64,000 nt of DNA from Bradyrhizobium arachidis (lineage in GTDB: Bacteria; Pseudomonadota; Alphaproteobacteria; Rhizobiales; Xanthobacteraceae). Positions within the stretch are counted from its first letter, which is position 1, and each line of letters opens with the position of its first letter. The notes below the pieces were generated by a model, which was given only the letters and a program-made list of their open reading frames with translations, searched no databases and was not told where the DNA came from. Location of the stretch: the NCBI RefSeq assembly GCF_015291705.1, contig NZ_CP030050.1, positions 7,750,001 through 7,814,000 on the forward strand, read 5' to 3'. Shown one piece after another: positions 7,921 through 16,261 of the stretch. The translations under genes were made by a program, and so were the position numbers.

Positions 7921-9795
7921 ATGGAATTACCCCTGCTGCATCTCGCCCTGGTCGGCACGCCCAACAGCGGCAAGACCTCGCTGTTCAACGCGCTGACCGG
8001 CAGCCGGCAGAAGGTCGCGAACTATCCCGGCGTCACCGTCGAGCGCAAGGAAGGCTTCTTCGTCACGCCCCAGGGGCGTCAGGTCTCCGTGGTCGACCTG
8101 CCCGGCACCTATTCGCTGCGCGGCCGCAGCCCGGACGAGGAGATCACCCGCGACTTCGTGCTCGGCAAGGCTTCCGGCGAGACCGTGCCCGACCTCGTGT
8201 TGTGTGTCGCCGATTCCACCAATCTGCGCCTGACCATCCGCCTGCTGCTGGAGCTCAAGCGCACCGGCAGGCCGATGATCCTCGTGCTCAACATGTTCGA
8301 CATCGCGAGCCGCCGCGGCATCACCGTCGACGTCGAGCGGCTGGCCAAGGAGCTCGGCGTGCCCGTGGTCACCTCGATCGCGGTGCGCAAGGGCGGCACC
8401 GCCGACCTGCTGGCGCTGACCGACGAGATCTCTGCAAAACTCGCCGCCGAGCCGCCGCAGGATAACAGCTGGCGCGCGCTCAGCGTCTCCGAGCTGCGCG
8501 CCACCCAGCGCGAGGCCGATCGCATCATCGCCGATTGCGTCAGCCTGCCTGCCAGGCCCGACACCTGGACCGCGCGGATCGATGCGGTGGTGCTGCATCC
8601 GGTCGGCGGGCTGATCGTCCTGGCGCTGATCCTGTTCGTGATGTTCCAGGCGGTGTTCGCCTGGGCGCAGCCGGCGATGGACCTGCTCAAGTCCGGCTTC
8701 GACACGCTCGGGGAGTTCGTGCAAGCCACCCTGCCCGACGGCCTGTTGCAGAGTTTCTTGCAGAACGGCGTAATCGCGGGCGTCGGCAGCGTGATCGTGT
8801 TCCTGCCGCAGATCATCCTCATCTTCCTGTTCATCCTGCTCCTGGAAGATTTCGGCTACATGGCGCGCGCCGCGTTCCTGATGGACCGCATCATGGGCGG
8901 CGCGGGGCTGCACGGCCGCGCCTTCATTCCTCTGCTGTCGAGCTTTGCCTGCGCCATTCCCGGCATCATGGCGACGCGCGTGATCGACAACAAGCGCGAC
9001 CGGCTGACCACGATCCTGATCGCGCCGCTGATGACCTGCTCGGCGCGCATTCCGGTCTACACGCTGATCATCTCCGCCTTCATTCCGGCAAAGGACGTCT
9101 GGGGCTTCATCAACCTGCAGGGCCTCGTGATGTTCGGCCTGTACGCGACCGGCATCGTCAGCGCACTTGCCGTCTCGTTCCTGCTCAAATTCTTCATGCT
9201 GCGCGACTATGCGCCGGCGCCGTTCATGCTGGAGCTGCCGGACTACAAGATGCCCCGGCTGAAATCGATCGCGATCGGCATCTTCACCCGCGCCAAGATG
9301 TTCCTGTACCGCGCCGGCACCACGATCTTCTCGATGATGGTGTTGATCTGGTTCCTGGCCTCGTTCCCGCAGCCGCCCGCGGGCGCAACCGAGCCCGCGA
9401 TCGACTTCAGCCTTGCTGCCATCATCGGCAAGGCGCTGGAGCCGCTGCTCGCCCCTGTCGGTTTCAATTGGCAGATCGCGGTCGCCCTGATCCCGGGCAT
9501 GGCAGCGCGCGAGGTCGCGGTCGCGGCGCTCGGCACCGTCTATGCCATCGAAGGCGGCAAGGAAGCGGCCGAGCAGATCGGCCAGGTGCTGGCGACGAAA
9601 TGGTCGCTCGCAACCGCTTTATCGATGCTGGCCTGGTACATCTTCGCCCCGCAATGCGCCTCCACGCTCGCCGTGATCCGGCGCGAGACCGGGAGCTGGG
9701 GATGGATGGCTGCGACCTTCGCCTACATGCTGGTGCTGGCCTATGCCGCGAGCCTCGTGACGTACAACATCGCGGTGGCGCTCGGGGCGGGATAG
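7921..9795 (+). CDS. feoB: Ferrous iron transporter FeoB
   Basis: Inner-membrane Fe(II) permease with an N-terminal G domain. G1 is GTPNSGKT (12-19), G2 lies in GVTV (37-40), G3 is DLPG (59-62) and G4 is NMFD (124-127). A helical GDI region precedes the membrane part, which holds the gate-like segments RAAFLMDRIMGGAGLHGRAFIPLLSSFACAIPG-type core, MTCSARIPVYTLII and GMAAREVAV. At 624 aa it is shorter than E. coli FeoB (773 aa) but all core elements are present. It should import ferrous iron under low oxygen or low iron. It is co-transcribed with feoA. Confidence 0.95.
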   Translation: MELPLLHLALVGTPNSGKTSLFNALTGSRQKVANYPGVTVERKEGFFVTPQGRQVSVVDLPGTYSLRGRSPDEEITRDFVLGKASGETVPDLVLCVADSTNLRLTIRLLLELKRTGRPMILVLNMFDIASRRGITVDVERLAKELGVPVVTSIAVRKGGTADLLALTDEISAKLAAEPPQDNSWRALSVSELRATQREADRIIADCVSLPARPDTWTARIDAVVLHPVGGLIVLALILFVMFQAVFAWAQPAMDLLKSGFDTLGEFVQATLPDGLLQSFLQNGVIAGVGSVIVFLPQIILIFLFILLLEDFGYMARAAFLMDRIMGGAGLHGRAFIPLLSSFACAIPGIMATRVIDNKRDRLTTILIAPLMTCSARIPVYTLIISAFIPAKDVWGFINLQGLVMFGLYATGIVSALAVSFLLKFFMLRDYAPAPFMLELPDYKMPRLKSIAIGIFTRAKMFLYRAGTTIFSMMVLIWFLASFPQPPAGATEPAIDFSLAAIIGKALEPLLAPVGFNWQIAVALIPGMAAREVAVAALGTVYAIEGGKEAAEQIGQVLATKWSLATALSMLAWYIFAPQCASTLAVIRRETGSWGWMAATFAYMLVLAYAASLVTYNIAVALGAG

Positions 9796-9883
9796 CCCCT
9801 CGAAACCAAACTTCGAAAACAACCCCATGCACAGTAGACCGGCGCTGCGATATCAGGGGTCTTACGTATTATCCGAAATACAT

Positions 9884-9985
9884 TTGACACGTCGGGCAAA
9901 ACACCGGCATAATGGCATCATCGAAAAGTGGCATGACGGCTGTATTACTTCGCCGGGCAAAACACTGGCACGATGGAATTGTCGA
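9884..9985. repeat. Two diverged copies of a short interspersed repeat (core CGGGCAAAACA)
   Basis: Copies at 9884-9924 and about 9945-9985 share CGGGCAAAACA (9893-9903 and 9954-9964) followed by CYGGCAYRATGG and ending TCGA. A third copy lies at 17224-17264. They occupy part of the 321-bp gap between feoB and the next gene, in which no coding frame is convincing. Confidence 0.6.
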
Positions 9986-10022
9986 GGAACTTCGTAACCG
10001 CATCGGAGATTTCTTCGCGCGC

Positions 10023-10036
10023 TTGATTTGAATCAA
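10023..10036. promoter_or_regulatory. FixK/FNR box TTGATTTGAATCAA
   Basis: A perfect TTGAT-N4-ATCAA palindrome. Its centre is 87 bp before the ATG at 10117. With activation from about -41 this gives a transcription start near 10071 and a ~46-nt leader. This is the sequence recognised by FixK/FNR regulators, one of which is encoded at 10934. Confidence 0.7.
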
Positions 10037-10116
10037 GCCCGTTCTCACAGCGCATTGCAAAATCGTGCAACGTCGTCGCAAGCTGGGCCCATTGTGGGGG
10101 GCGCGGAGCGGGCGAG

Positions 10117-10569
10117 ATGTCGTTGCTGGCGTACTTCTGGAAGGTCGGTGCAGCGTTGCTCGCCCTGCTCTTCCTTGCGGACCTTTGTCTCCCGAAAGCC
10201 CCGATCGCCGAGAAGAGCGCCGCGGACCGGCCGGCGATACGCATTCACTCGGATCGCAAATTGCCCGAACGCGTGATCCTCGATACCAGCATGCCGGTCA
10301 TCGTCGCAGCGGCGCCCGCGGTGTCGGTCGCGCAAGCCGCGGCCCCTCTCGACCGCGCAAAACCGCCGATGATCCGGGCCCAAACTCCGGCGGTTGCCAA
10401 CGCACTCGCCATGACGCGCCCGGACTCGCCGCCAAGCGCGGCGGTCGATCGCAAGCGAGCGCGCAAGTCCCAACACGCCGCTGTGCGGTTGAAGCGACAC
10501 GCGCCGCCGCAAATGGTCCTTGCGGCTCGGCAGGGGCAGTTCGGATGGTTCGGGTACAGATACTGGTAA
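10117..10569 (+). CDS. Hypothetical membrane-anchored protein, probably FixK-controlled
   Basis: A 150-aa protein without a recognised domain. Residues 8-22 (KVGAALLALLFLADL region) form a signal anchor; the rest is Pro/Ala/Arg-rich and disordered-looking, with a basic stretch (RKRARKSQHAAVRLKRHAPP) and an aromatic C-terminus GQFGWFGYRYW. It is predicted to be anchored in the inner membrane with a periplasmic tail. A perfect FixK box upstream suggests expression under low oxygen. A GC-rich hairpin follows the stop (10575-10597). Function is unknown. Confidence 0.65.
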   Translation: MSLLAYFWKVGAALLALLFLADLCLPKAPIAEKSAADRPAIRIHSDRKLPERVILDTSMPVIVAAAPAVSVAQAAAPLDRAKPPMIRAQTPAVANALAMTRPDSPPSAAVDRKRARKSQHAAVRLKRHAPPQMVLAARQGQFGWFGYRYW

Positions 10570-10610
10570 TTGGTTGGAGGCGCGCATGGCGCACCTCCGG
10601 TCTCGCTCAC

Positions 10611-10900
10611 TTATTGGCAAACATACATGATCCCACCGCCGCCCTTGACGAGCGTGCCCGGCGTGCAGCCGAGACCGTTACGAGCGGCGTAATCGCTCCA
10701 GCCGCTTCGTCACGCTCGAGCCCGACGAGCAGAAGCAGTGCGTCGACCGACGTCGCGCCGTCGAAGGCAGCATCGTGCTGTCCGTTGGTACAATGAACCT
10801 TATGACGATAGTCACCAGCTCCGCGCTGGAACAAGCTCGAATTTTGCGCGGACCTCGAGCGGTCGGCACTGGCCGGTGTCACATGCGCCGTGGCTGGCAA
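10611..10900 (-). pseudogene. Possible remnant of a small secreted-protein gene
   Basis: The 364-bp gap between the hypothetical gene and the FNR-like gene holds a minus-strand trace. The last frame reads SDYAARNGLGCTPGTLVKG, then GGGIMYVCQ and a TAA at 10611, a protein-like ending, but it meets an in-frame TGA about 90 bp upstream with no start codon between. A second frame open up to 10900 could supply the N-terminal part through one frameshift. This may be a decayed gene or chance; I assign no function. Confidence 0.25.
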
Positions 10901-10933
10901 ACCCGATCGTCACCTGATTGAGGAGTTGGACAA

Positions 10934-11617
10934 ATGCCGATGCCCCAGACCTCGGCCTCGCTTCCCCGCCCACATACGCTCATAGAGTTCGGAATACTCT
11001 CCGCCTCAAATCCGACGATCAGCCTGAGCGAATTCACCTACACACGCGGCAGCGAGATCTACAGCGAGAAAGAGCCGATCGAATTTGTCTATCAAGTCAA
11101 GTCGGGCGCGGTACGAAGCTGCAAACTGCTGTCCGGCGGACGTCGCCACATCGGTGCCTTCCACGTTGCCGGCGACTTCTTTGGGCTGGAGAACGGCGAT
11201 GTCCACCGCTTCAGCATGGAAGCCATGGTCGACACGATCGTGCATCGCGTCAGGCGTGAGAGCCTCGATGCCGCCGCCGAGAATGACGGCACCTTGACCA
11301 GAGATCTGCTCCGCATGGCGGCTACGAATCTTGGGCATGCGGAGGATCATATGCTGCTACTCGGACGCAAGACGTCGATGGAGCGGGTCGCCGCCTTCCT
11401 GATCGAAATGGACAAGCGGCTCACCACCGCAGGCATTCTGGCGCTGCCCATGACTCGGCGCGACATAGCAGACTATCTCGGCCTGACGATCGAGACCGTC
11501 TCGCGATCGCTGTCGCATCTGCGCGAGCTCGGCATCCTTCGTTTCATCGACAATAGCCAGCGCCACATTGTTCTCGTGGACAGGCAGCAACTCGCCGGGC
11601 TCGACCGCCAGAACTGA
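10934..11617 (+). CDS. Crp/FNR family regulator, FixK-like
   Basis: A transcription factor of 227 aa. An effector-binding-type beta-roll (about residues 35-115) is followed by a long dimer helix and a C-terminal winged HTH at about 172-212. The recognition helix reads TIETVSRSLSHL, with E187 and R191 in the E-x3-R arrangement that reads TTGA half-sites. Only one Cys (C63) lies in the N-terminal part, so it cannot hold the FNR [4Fe-4S] cluster; it belongs to the FixK-type group that does not sense oxygen directly. Two perfect FixK boxes lie 0.9 kb upstream and 1.3 kb downstream, next to small genes that it or a paralogue may control. Confidence 0.88.
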   Translation: MPMPQTSASLPRPHTLIEFGILSASNPTISLSEFTYTRGSEIYSEKEPIEFVYQVKSGAVRSCKLLSGGRRHIGAFHVAGDFFGLENGDVHRFSMEAMVDTIVHRVRRESLDAAAENDGTLTRDLLRMAATNLGHAEDHMLLLGRKTSMERVAAFLIEMDKRLTTAGILALPMTRRDIADYLGLTIETVSRSLSHLRELGILRFIDNSQRHIVLVDRQQLAGLDRQN

Positions 11618-11660
11618 CTCTGGCTGCAACAGGCATCCCTGCTCGTTGCGACCTCCAATG

Positions 11661-11687
11661 AAAAAGGCCCCGGTCGATGCCGGGGCC
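11661..11687 (-). terminator. Intrinsic terminator of the outer-membrane protein gene
   Basis: GGCCCCGG (11666-11673) pairs with CCGGGGCC (11680-11687) around a 6-nt loop. On the minus strand it is followed by five T. It lies 24 bp after the stop at 11712 and between convergent genes, so it may also end the FNR-like gene transcript. Confidence 0.8.
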
Positions 11688-11711
11688 TGAGTTCACTGGG
11701 AAGACATCAGA

Positions 11712-12467
11712 TCAATAGCGCGCCGCGACCGGCGCACCGAAACCGCCGAAGCGGTAGTTCAACCGAAGCGTGACCATGTCCACATCCTGCGTGACCCCGC
11801 TGCCAGTCAGGGTGAACCCGCCGGGCGTCACGACCCCCGCGAAGGTGGTGTTGTCACGTCCCATCCAGAGATGGTCGTACTCGACGCCGACCGACCAGTT
11901 CGGCGAGAATCCATATTCCCAACCGACACCCAGCGCGCCGCCCCAGCGCGTGTGGCCTGCCGAGGCGAGGCCGACGCCGGTGACATTGTTGAAGATGTCA
12001 AAGCGATTGCGCGTCACGGCGGCGCCGCCCTTCACGTAGAGCAGCGAGGCGTTCCATGCCCAGCCGAGTTGGGCCGTGAACAGCCCGATGGCGTCGATCT
12101 TGCCCGTGGTCGAGATCAACGGATCGATCAGGCTGACGCGCGTGTTCTTGATCTCGGCCCAATCGCCCTGGGCTTCCAGGCCGAGCACAAACTGATTGGT
12201 TTGCCAGCGATACCCGATCTGCCCGCCGGCGAGGCCGCCGGAGCGATCGGCGCAACCGCTTCCGACGGCGCCCGCGGGCGTTATGAAATCCGCGCAACCG
12301 TGACTCTGTCCCCAGCCTCCGTTGGCGCCGATGTAGAACCCGGTCCAGTTGTAAACCGCCACCACCGGCGCGGGCGGCGGCGCCTTGACGGCCATATCGG
12401 CCGCCAAGGCCGGAGCCGACATGCTCAGCGCCGCGAAACCGATCGCCGCGATCGAAAGTTTTTTCAT
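11712..12467 (-). CDS. Outer-membrane beta-barrel protein (Omp25/RopB-like)
   Basis: A 251-aa porin-like surface protein. A signal peptide (MKKLSIAAIGFAALSMSAPALAA, cleaved near residue 23) is followed by a short Pro-rich linker and YNWTGFYIGANGGWGQSHG, the hallmark start of the rhizobial Omp25/31-type eight-strand barrel. Alternating amphipathic strands continue to the terminal aromatic-rich NYRFGGFGAPVAARY. The start at 12467 gives a proper signal sequence; the in-frame start 22 codons earlier does not. It probably contributes to outer-membrane stability. Single gene with its own terminator. Confidence 0.9.
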   Translation of the reverse strand: MKKLSIAAIGFAALSMSAPALAADMAVKAPPPAPVVAVYNWTGFYIGANGGWGQSHGCADFITPAGAVGSGCADRSGGLAGGQIGYRWQTNQFVLGLEAQGDWAEIKNTRVSLIDPLISTTGKIDAIGLFTAQLGWAWNASLLYVKGGAAVTRNRFDIFNNVTGVGLASAGHTRWGGALGVGWEYGFSPNWSVGVEYDHLWMGRDNTTFAGVVTPGGFTLTGSGVTQDVDMVTLRLNYRFGGFGAPVAARY

Positions 12468-12631
12468 CGTTTCGTCCCCTTTGCTCAAGTTTCTTACGTC
12501 CGACGCAAGGCCCTTATGCAGGCTGGCGTGCATAAAAGTCTGCGAACAGCCTGAAGTTTACGCGCGGGGGGAGTGTTGACCCGTAACAAAATGGCAACAC
12601 CTAAGCGCCATCGCTATGCATGCAAAAGTGC

Positions 12632-12898
12632 TTAGTCGGTGTCCGAAGTGCCGCTCGTCGCGGCGCCATCCTGTTCGTCGGCGAGCCACGCATTGATGCC
12701 GGAGGACGGGATCAATCGCCTTGGAAGGTGCGGGTTGATCGTGCCTGCAAAGACGGCGCATCCCGCATCGCGCTTTTCGCGCGCGAAGAGTTTGGCCTCC
12801 TGCTCTGTCGGAAAAGTCCTTGTCTCGCGAGGGCTCCGCTGTCTCGGAAGAATGCCCCGCTGTTGCACCTCAAAGGTAACGTACCACGTTGCAATCAT
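12632..12898 (-). CDS. Small conserved protein, probably FixK-controlled
   Basis: An 88-aa protein beginning MIATWYVTFEVQQRG and containing the segment FPTEQEAKLFAREK, followed by FAGTINPHLPRRLIPSSG. It has no signal peptide or membrane segment and looks like a small globular cytoplasmic protein. I recall near-identical small proteins as common in Bradyrhizobium, but with no assigned function. The ATG at 12898 is taken because the upstream extension to 13045 would run across the regulatory box. A perfect FixK box is centred 70 bp upstream, fitting activation from about -41 with a ~29-nt leader. Confidence 0.7.
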   Translation of the reverse strand: MIATWYVTFEVQQRGILPRQRSPRETRTFPTEQEAKLFAREKRDAGCAVFAGTINPHLPRRLIPSSGINAWLADEQDGAATSGTSDTD

Positions 12899-12961
12899 TG
12901 CGCTGCACCAACTGTCACCAACCCTCAGTGACGCGTTGTGGTACGGCTGGCATCCGCCTGC

Positions 12962-12975
12962 TTGATTCAGATCAA
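12962..12975. promoter_or_regulatory. FixK/FNR box TTGATTCAGATCAA
   Basis: Perfect TTGAT-N4-ATCAA palindrome centred 70 bp before the minus-strand start at 12898. It is between that gene and the end of the soxC-type operon, so the 12632-12898 gene is the natural target. Confidence 0.72.
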
Positions 12976-13045
12976 ATTTGATGCCCCCGGACAATACAGA
13001 GCAAACGGCATCAACCGGTCTGCATCGGCGCAAATTGCCGTCCAA

Positions 13046-13363
13046 TCAGCGCAGGTCGCTGCGTCCATCCTCCGGATCGCTTTCCGGCTCCTGGATCAGC
13101 ACCGCGGGTTCGTCATAGCCTGCGCGGCTGCTGTAGAACACCAAGGCCATCAGGCCGACGCCGACGATCAGCGAGAACACGACGCCGAGCACCAGCGCGA
13201 CATAGCCCGCTTCCGGCACCTTGGTATCCGTGCTGACCCAGCCGAGATAGCCGAGCGCGCCGGCGCCGACGAGCAACGCGCACAGCACCGCGATGACCAG
13301 CCATCGGGCGAGCTTGCCGTCTTGCGGGTTGGATGGTGCCGGTTGATCATGTGTAACACTCAT
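13046..13363 (-). CDS. Small two-helix membrane protein
   Basis: A 105-aa hypothetical inner-membrane protein. A polar N-tail (MSVTHDQPAPSNPQDGKLAR) precedes a first helix at about residues 21-42 (WLVIAVLCALLVGAGALGYL), a short loop with TDTKVPEAG, a second helix at about 53-76, and an acidic C-tail ending EPESDPEDGRSDLR. It lies 42 bp after the DUF302 gene on the same strand and is likely the last gene of the sulfite dehydrogenase cluster; a supporting role in the membrane is inference from position only. Confidence 0.7.
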   Translation of the reverse strand: MSVTHDQPAPSNPQDGKLARWLVIAVLCALLVGAGALGYLGWVSTDTKVPEAGYVALVLGVVFSLIVGVGLMALVFYSSRAGYDEPAVLIQEPESDPEDGRSDLR

Positions 13364-13405
13364 GGATCTCTCCTTTTGTGCCTCAGGAGGGCCACGGCAT
13401 CACGC

Positions 13406-13876
13406 CTACTGTGCCGTGGCCTTGGTTGCGATTGCATGCAGCGCGCCGGTCATTGTGGTAATGGCAGCCCTCGCCGGCTCGCCAACGTCATGACGCCCCG
13501 CCACAAAGGCGGGATCGTTGTACGACAGCCAGGTTACGCCCTGCTCGTCCTGCCAGACCAGCGCCTTCAGTGGCAGGTCGATACCGATGGTCTGCGCCTG
13601 CTGCATCAACGGCGTGCCACCCTTGGCGTTGCCGAAGATCAGCAAATCCGTCGGCCGCAAATTCATCCCGACCGCAGCCGCACCCGCGGCGTGATCGACA
13701 TGGGCGAACACCGTGAGACCCTTGGCTTTCACTTCCGCCTCTAGCCGCTTCATGGTGTCTTCGGGGCCGAAACTGCTCTTGATGGTGATGAGTCCGTCTG
13801 CAGCCATGACTTGCGTCTCCCATGAACATGTCGCCGCGATCAGAGCGAGCATCCTGATCAGTGCCGAAAGCCTCAT
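13406..13876 (-). CDS. DUF302 domain secreted protein
   Basis: A 156-aa protein. A signal peptide (MRLSALIRMLALIAATCSW to about residue 25, ending near MAADG) precedes a single DUF302 domain with the usual motifs SFGPEDTMKRLEAEVKAKGLTVF, VDHAAGAAAVGMNLRPTDLLIFGNAKGGTPLM and IDLPLKALVWQDEQGVTWLSYNDP. DUF302 proteins often accompany redox enzymes and thiosulfate or sulfite metabolism, but their activity is unknown. The gene starts 7 bp after the cytochrome c gene, in the same operon. Confidence 0.88.
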   Translation of the reverse strand: MRLSALIRMLALIAATCSWETQVMAADGLITIKSSFGPEDTMKRLEAEVKAKGLTVFAHVDHAAGAAAVGMNLRPTDLLIFGNAKGGTPLMQQAQTIGIDLPLKALVWQDEQGVTWLSYNDPAFVAGRHDVGEPARAAITTMTGALHAIATKATAQ

Positions 13877-13883
13877 TGTCCGC

Positions 13884-14432
13884 TCACTTGTTGCGGAACA
13901 GTTTGGCGGGATCGAATTCCGGCTCCGGAATGAAGCCGTCGCGATTGGGCATCTTGATCTTCGGCAAGGACTCCTTGTCGATCTTGCCATCGGCGGGAAC
14001 GATGCCGTTGAGGCTCAATATGTAGGCGGTGACGGCATAGGTCTCGTCGGTGCTGAGCGAGCCCGGCGTCGGATAGGGCATCGCGCGATGGATGTAGTCG
14101 AACAAGGTCGTCGCATAGGGCCAGAAGCTGCCGACCGTCTTGACCGGCATGTTGGAGGCGAGCGTGCCCTGTCCGCCGGCGAGGCGATCCTTGATGCCGC
14201 CCTGGCCGTTGTCGCCGTGACAGGCCGCACAATTGTCGGCGAAGATCTGCTTACCTTGGACCGCGGTGCCGCTGCCGTCAGGCAGGCCCTTGCCATCGGG
14301 GCTGACGTCGATGTCCCACAGCTTAATCTCCTGCGGTGTCGCGGGGCGCCCGAAATCAAACGCCAGTGCGGGAGGCGCCAGCAGGCCGAGTGAGAGGATG
14401 CCGGCGAGAACGAGCTTGTCATGCGAGGACAT
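13884..14432 (-). CDS. Periplasmic monohaem cytochrome c, partner of the SoxC-like dehydrogenase
   Basis: A 182-aa exported cytochrome c. A signal peptide (cleavage near PPALA-FDF, residue 24) is followed by one CAACH haem site within FADNCAACHGDNGQGG and distal segments with MPVKTVGSFWPYATTLFDYIHRAMPYPTPG, the methionines offering the sixth ligand. It overlaps the 3' end of the SoxC-like gene by 14 bp, so it should accept electrons from the molybdenum centre. Its size and single haem resemble the SorB type rather than the larger dihaem SoxD. Confidence 0.9.
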   Translation of the reverse strand: MSSHDKLVLAGILSLGLLAPPALAFDFGRPATPQEIKLWDIDVSPDGKGLPDGSGTAVQGKQIFADNCAACHGDNGQGGIKDRLAGGQGTLASNMPVKTVGSFWPYATTLFDYIHRAMPYPTPGSLSTDETYAVTAYILSLNGIVPADGKIDKESLPKIKMPNRDGFIPEPEFDPAKLFRNK

Positions 14433-15690
14433 TGCGGACCCTCCCGGCCTCGTCGATGCTCCAGGTCTGCTGCGCGTTGTAGTGAAACAGCGCGTTGGTC
14501 CCCATCGCGGCGATGAAGGACTGCCGGTCCGGCTGGACGTTGCCCTTCTCGTCGGTCGAGCGGCTCACGATCTTGGTCGGCTTGCCGTCCCAGACCCAAT
14601 CCATCTGGAAGCGCACCTGCGCCTTGGACAGCACCGGCTGGCTCAATTGCGCTGGCTTCCAGGTCTTCGCGCCGTCGGTCGAGATCTCGACCTTGGCGAT
14701 CTTGCCGTGGCCGCTCCAGGCAAGGCCGGAGATGCGGTTGTAGCCAGGCTGGATCTGCATCATGCCCGAGGGCTGGGTGATGACGGAGTTGGTTTCCATC
14801 CGCAGCTGAAACTGCCGCGCCTTGCCATTCGCGAGCAACTGCGTGTAGCGCGCCGTTTCCCAGCGCGTCATCCAGGGCGCGTTGCCGAACTTGAGGCGGC
14901 GCAGCCATTTGATGTTGAGGTTGCCCTCGAAGCCCGGCATCACCAGCCGCATCGGAAAACCATGCGCGGGCCGCAGCGGCTCGCCGTTCTGCCCGTAGGC
15001 GACGAAAGCCTCGTTCACGATCTCGTCGGTGAGTGGAATGCTGCGATCGACGCCCGCGCCGTCGCCGCCCTCCGCCAGCATCCAGCTCGAACCCTTGTCC
15101 TTGGCGACGAGGTCGATCAGGAATTTCAGCGGGACGCCGGTCCATTCATTGGTGCTGACGAGGCCGTGCGTGTTCTGCACCGTGATATCAGGGTCGGCTT
15201 TTTTCCAGTTCTCCCAGCCGTTGCCGGTGCACTCGATGAACACGACACGGGTGACCGACGGCATCTGCTTCAGGTCCTCGACGCTGAACACCAGCGGCTT
15301 CGAGACCATGCCGTGGATCAGCAGCCGGTGCTGCGCGGGGTCGATGTCGGGCACGCCGGAATGACTGCGCTCGTAATGCAGGTCGGTCGGCGTGATGTTG
15401 CCGACGAGCTTCTGGTGCGGCGTCTTGGAATTGATGGCATCGCCGGGATCGACGTTGCGCTTCCCCGGCGTCGCCTCGGGAATGCGATCGAGTTTTGCGA
15501 AGCGGGAGCGTTCGCTGTGTGCGCTGAGATCGGCGCCGGGCCCGCGATCGGGCACGTCGGCCAGAGTCTCGGCGGCGGCAGCTTCAGTTGCGGCCGCGCC
15601 AAGGATGCCCGCCGACAGGCCTCCCACGAAGCCGCGGCGCGACACGTTCGCAGGCCGCGGTGACAATTCGGTTGGCGTTCTGGACGTCAT
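14419..15690 (-). CDS. soxC: SoxC-like sulfite dehydrogenase, molybdenum subunit
   Basis: Periplasmic molybdopterin enzyme of the sulfite oxidase family (423 aa, the size of SoxC). The N-terminus has a twin-arginine signal (VSRRGFVGG, then an Ala-rich stretch). The Mo-ligating cysteine lies in VVFIECTGNGWENW. Further family segments are HSGVPDIDPAQHRLLIHG, SYSWMLAEGG-type text (SSWMLAEGGDGAGVDRS), HGFPMRLVMPGFEGNLNIKWL and the C-terminal Ig-like dimer domain (GHGKIAKVEISTDGAKTWKPA). The start at 15690 has GGGAGAGCCC before it. It likely oxidises sulfite to sulfate and passes electrons to the next-encoded cytochrome. No soxXYZAB genes are in view, so a stand-alone sulfite detoxification role is plausible. 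Confidence 0.88.
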   Translation of the reverse strand: MTSRTPTELSPRPANVSRRGFVGGLSAGILGAAATEAAAAETLADVPDRGPGADLSAHSERSRFAKLDRIPEATPGKRNVDPGDAINSKTPHQKLVGNITPTDLHYERSHSGVPDIDPAQHRLLIHGMVSKPLVFSVEDLKQMPSVTRVVFIECTGNGWENWKKADPDITVQNTHGLVSTNEWTGVPLKFLIDLVAKDKGSSWMLAEGGDGAGVDRSIPLTDEIVNEAFVAYGQNGEPLRPAHGFPMRLVMPGFEGNLNIKWLRRLKFGNAPWMTRWETARYTQLLANGKARQFQLRMETNSVITQPSGMMQIQPGYNRISGLAWSGHGKIAKVEISTDGAKTWKPAQLSQPVLSKAQVRFQMDWVWDGKPTKIVSRSTDEKGNVQPDRQSFIAAMGTNALFHYNAQQTWSIDEAGRVRNVLA

Positions 15691-15815
15691 GGGCTCTCCC
15701 GTCGATAACCGTGCTTTTTCGAAATGACGGCAACGCTCATGTCGCGACACTGACATGACGCTGCGACGATTGCGCGTTAGGTTGTGTTAGAAGGAATTAG
15801 CGTCGGCGCGTTGGC

Positions 15816-16154
15816 TCACGCTTCCTTGAACGCCTCATGCGCGCGAGTCGCGTAGACCAGCGCGGCGCCGGCATTGACCGAGATGGCGGTGCCGAGCGCT
15901 TCGGCAATCTCTGCTTCGCTCGCGCCGTGCTTTTTCGCCTCGGCCGCATGGACGGTGATACAGCCGTCGCAACGCAGGCTGATGGCGACCGCGAGCGCGA
16001 TCAGCTCACGCGTCTTCGCATCGAGGTGATTTGTCTTGGCGCCTGCGCCGCTCAGGGTCGCGTAGCCCTTGACCGTATCGGGCGCGAGCTTGCCGATCTC
16101 GCCGACACCGGCGACGATCTGGCGGCGATAGTTGTTCCAGTCGAGCATGGCCAT
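15816..16154 (-). CDS. AhpD-like carboxymuconolactone decarboxylase family protein
   Basis: A 112-aa protein of the AhpD/CMD family. The redox motif CDGCITVH (C62, C65, H69) has the CxxCxxxH form of peroxidase-active members and sits in the family helix context LDAKTRELIALAVAISLRCDGC. It may reduce peroxides or serve as a thiol partner. Start at 16154 (MAMLDWNNYR) has AAGGA about nine bases upstream. It is divergent from the AraC regulator gene with about 107 bp between starts, suggesting that the regulator controls it. Confidence 0.9.
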   Translation of the reverse strand: MAMLDWNNYRRQIVAGVGEIGKLAPDTVKGYATLSGAGAKTNHLDAKTRELIALAVAISLRCDGCITVHAAEAKKHGASEAEIAEALGTAISVNAGAALVYATRAHEAFKEA

Positions 16155-16261
16155 GAGATGCTTCCTTCTCATCGTGATGCCGTTAGATTAGATGCGATCT
16201 GCCGCTCCGTGGAATGGCCGGGCGGCTCGGACTCATGTCCGCGCGGATCAAGGGGAGAAGG

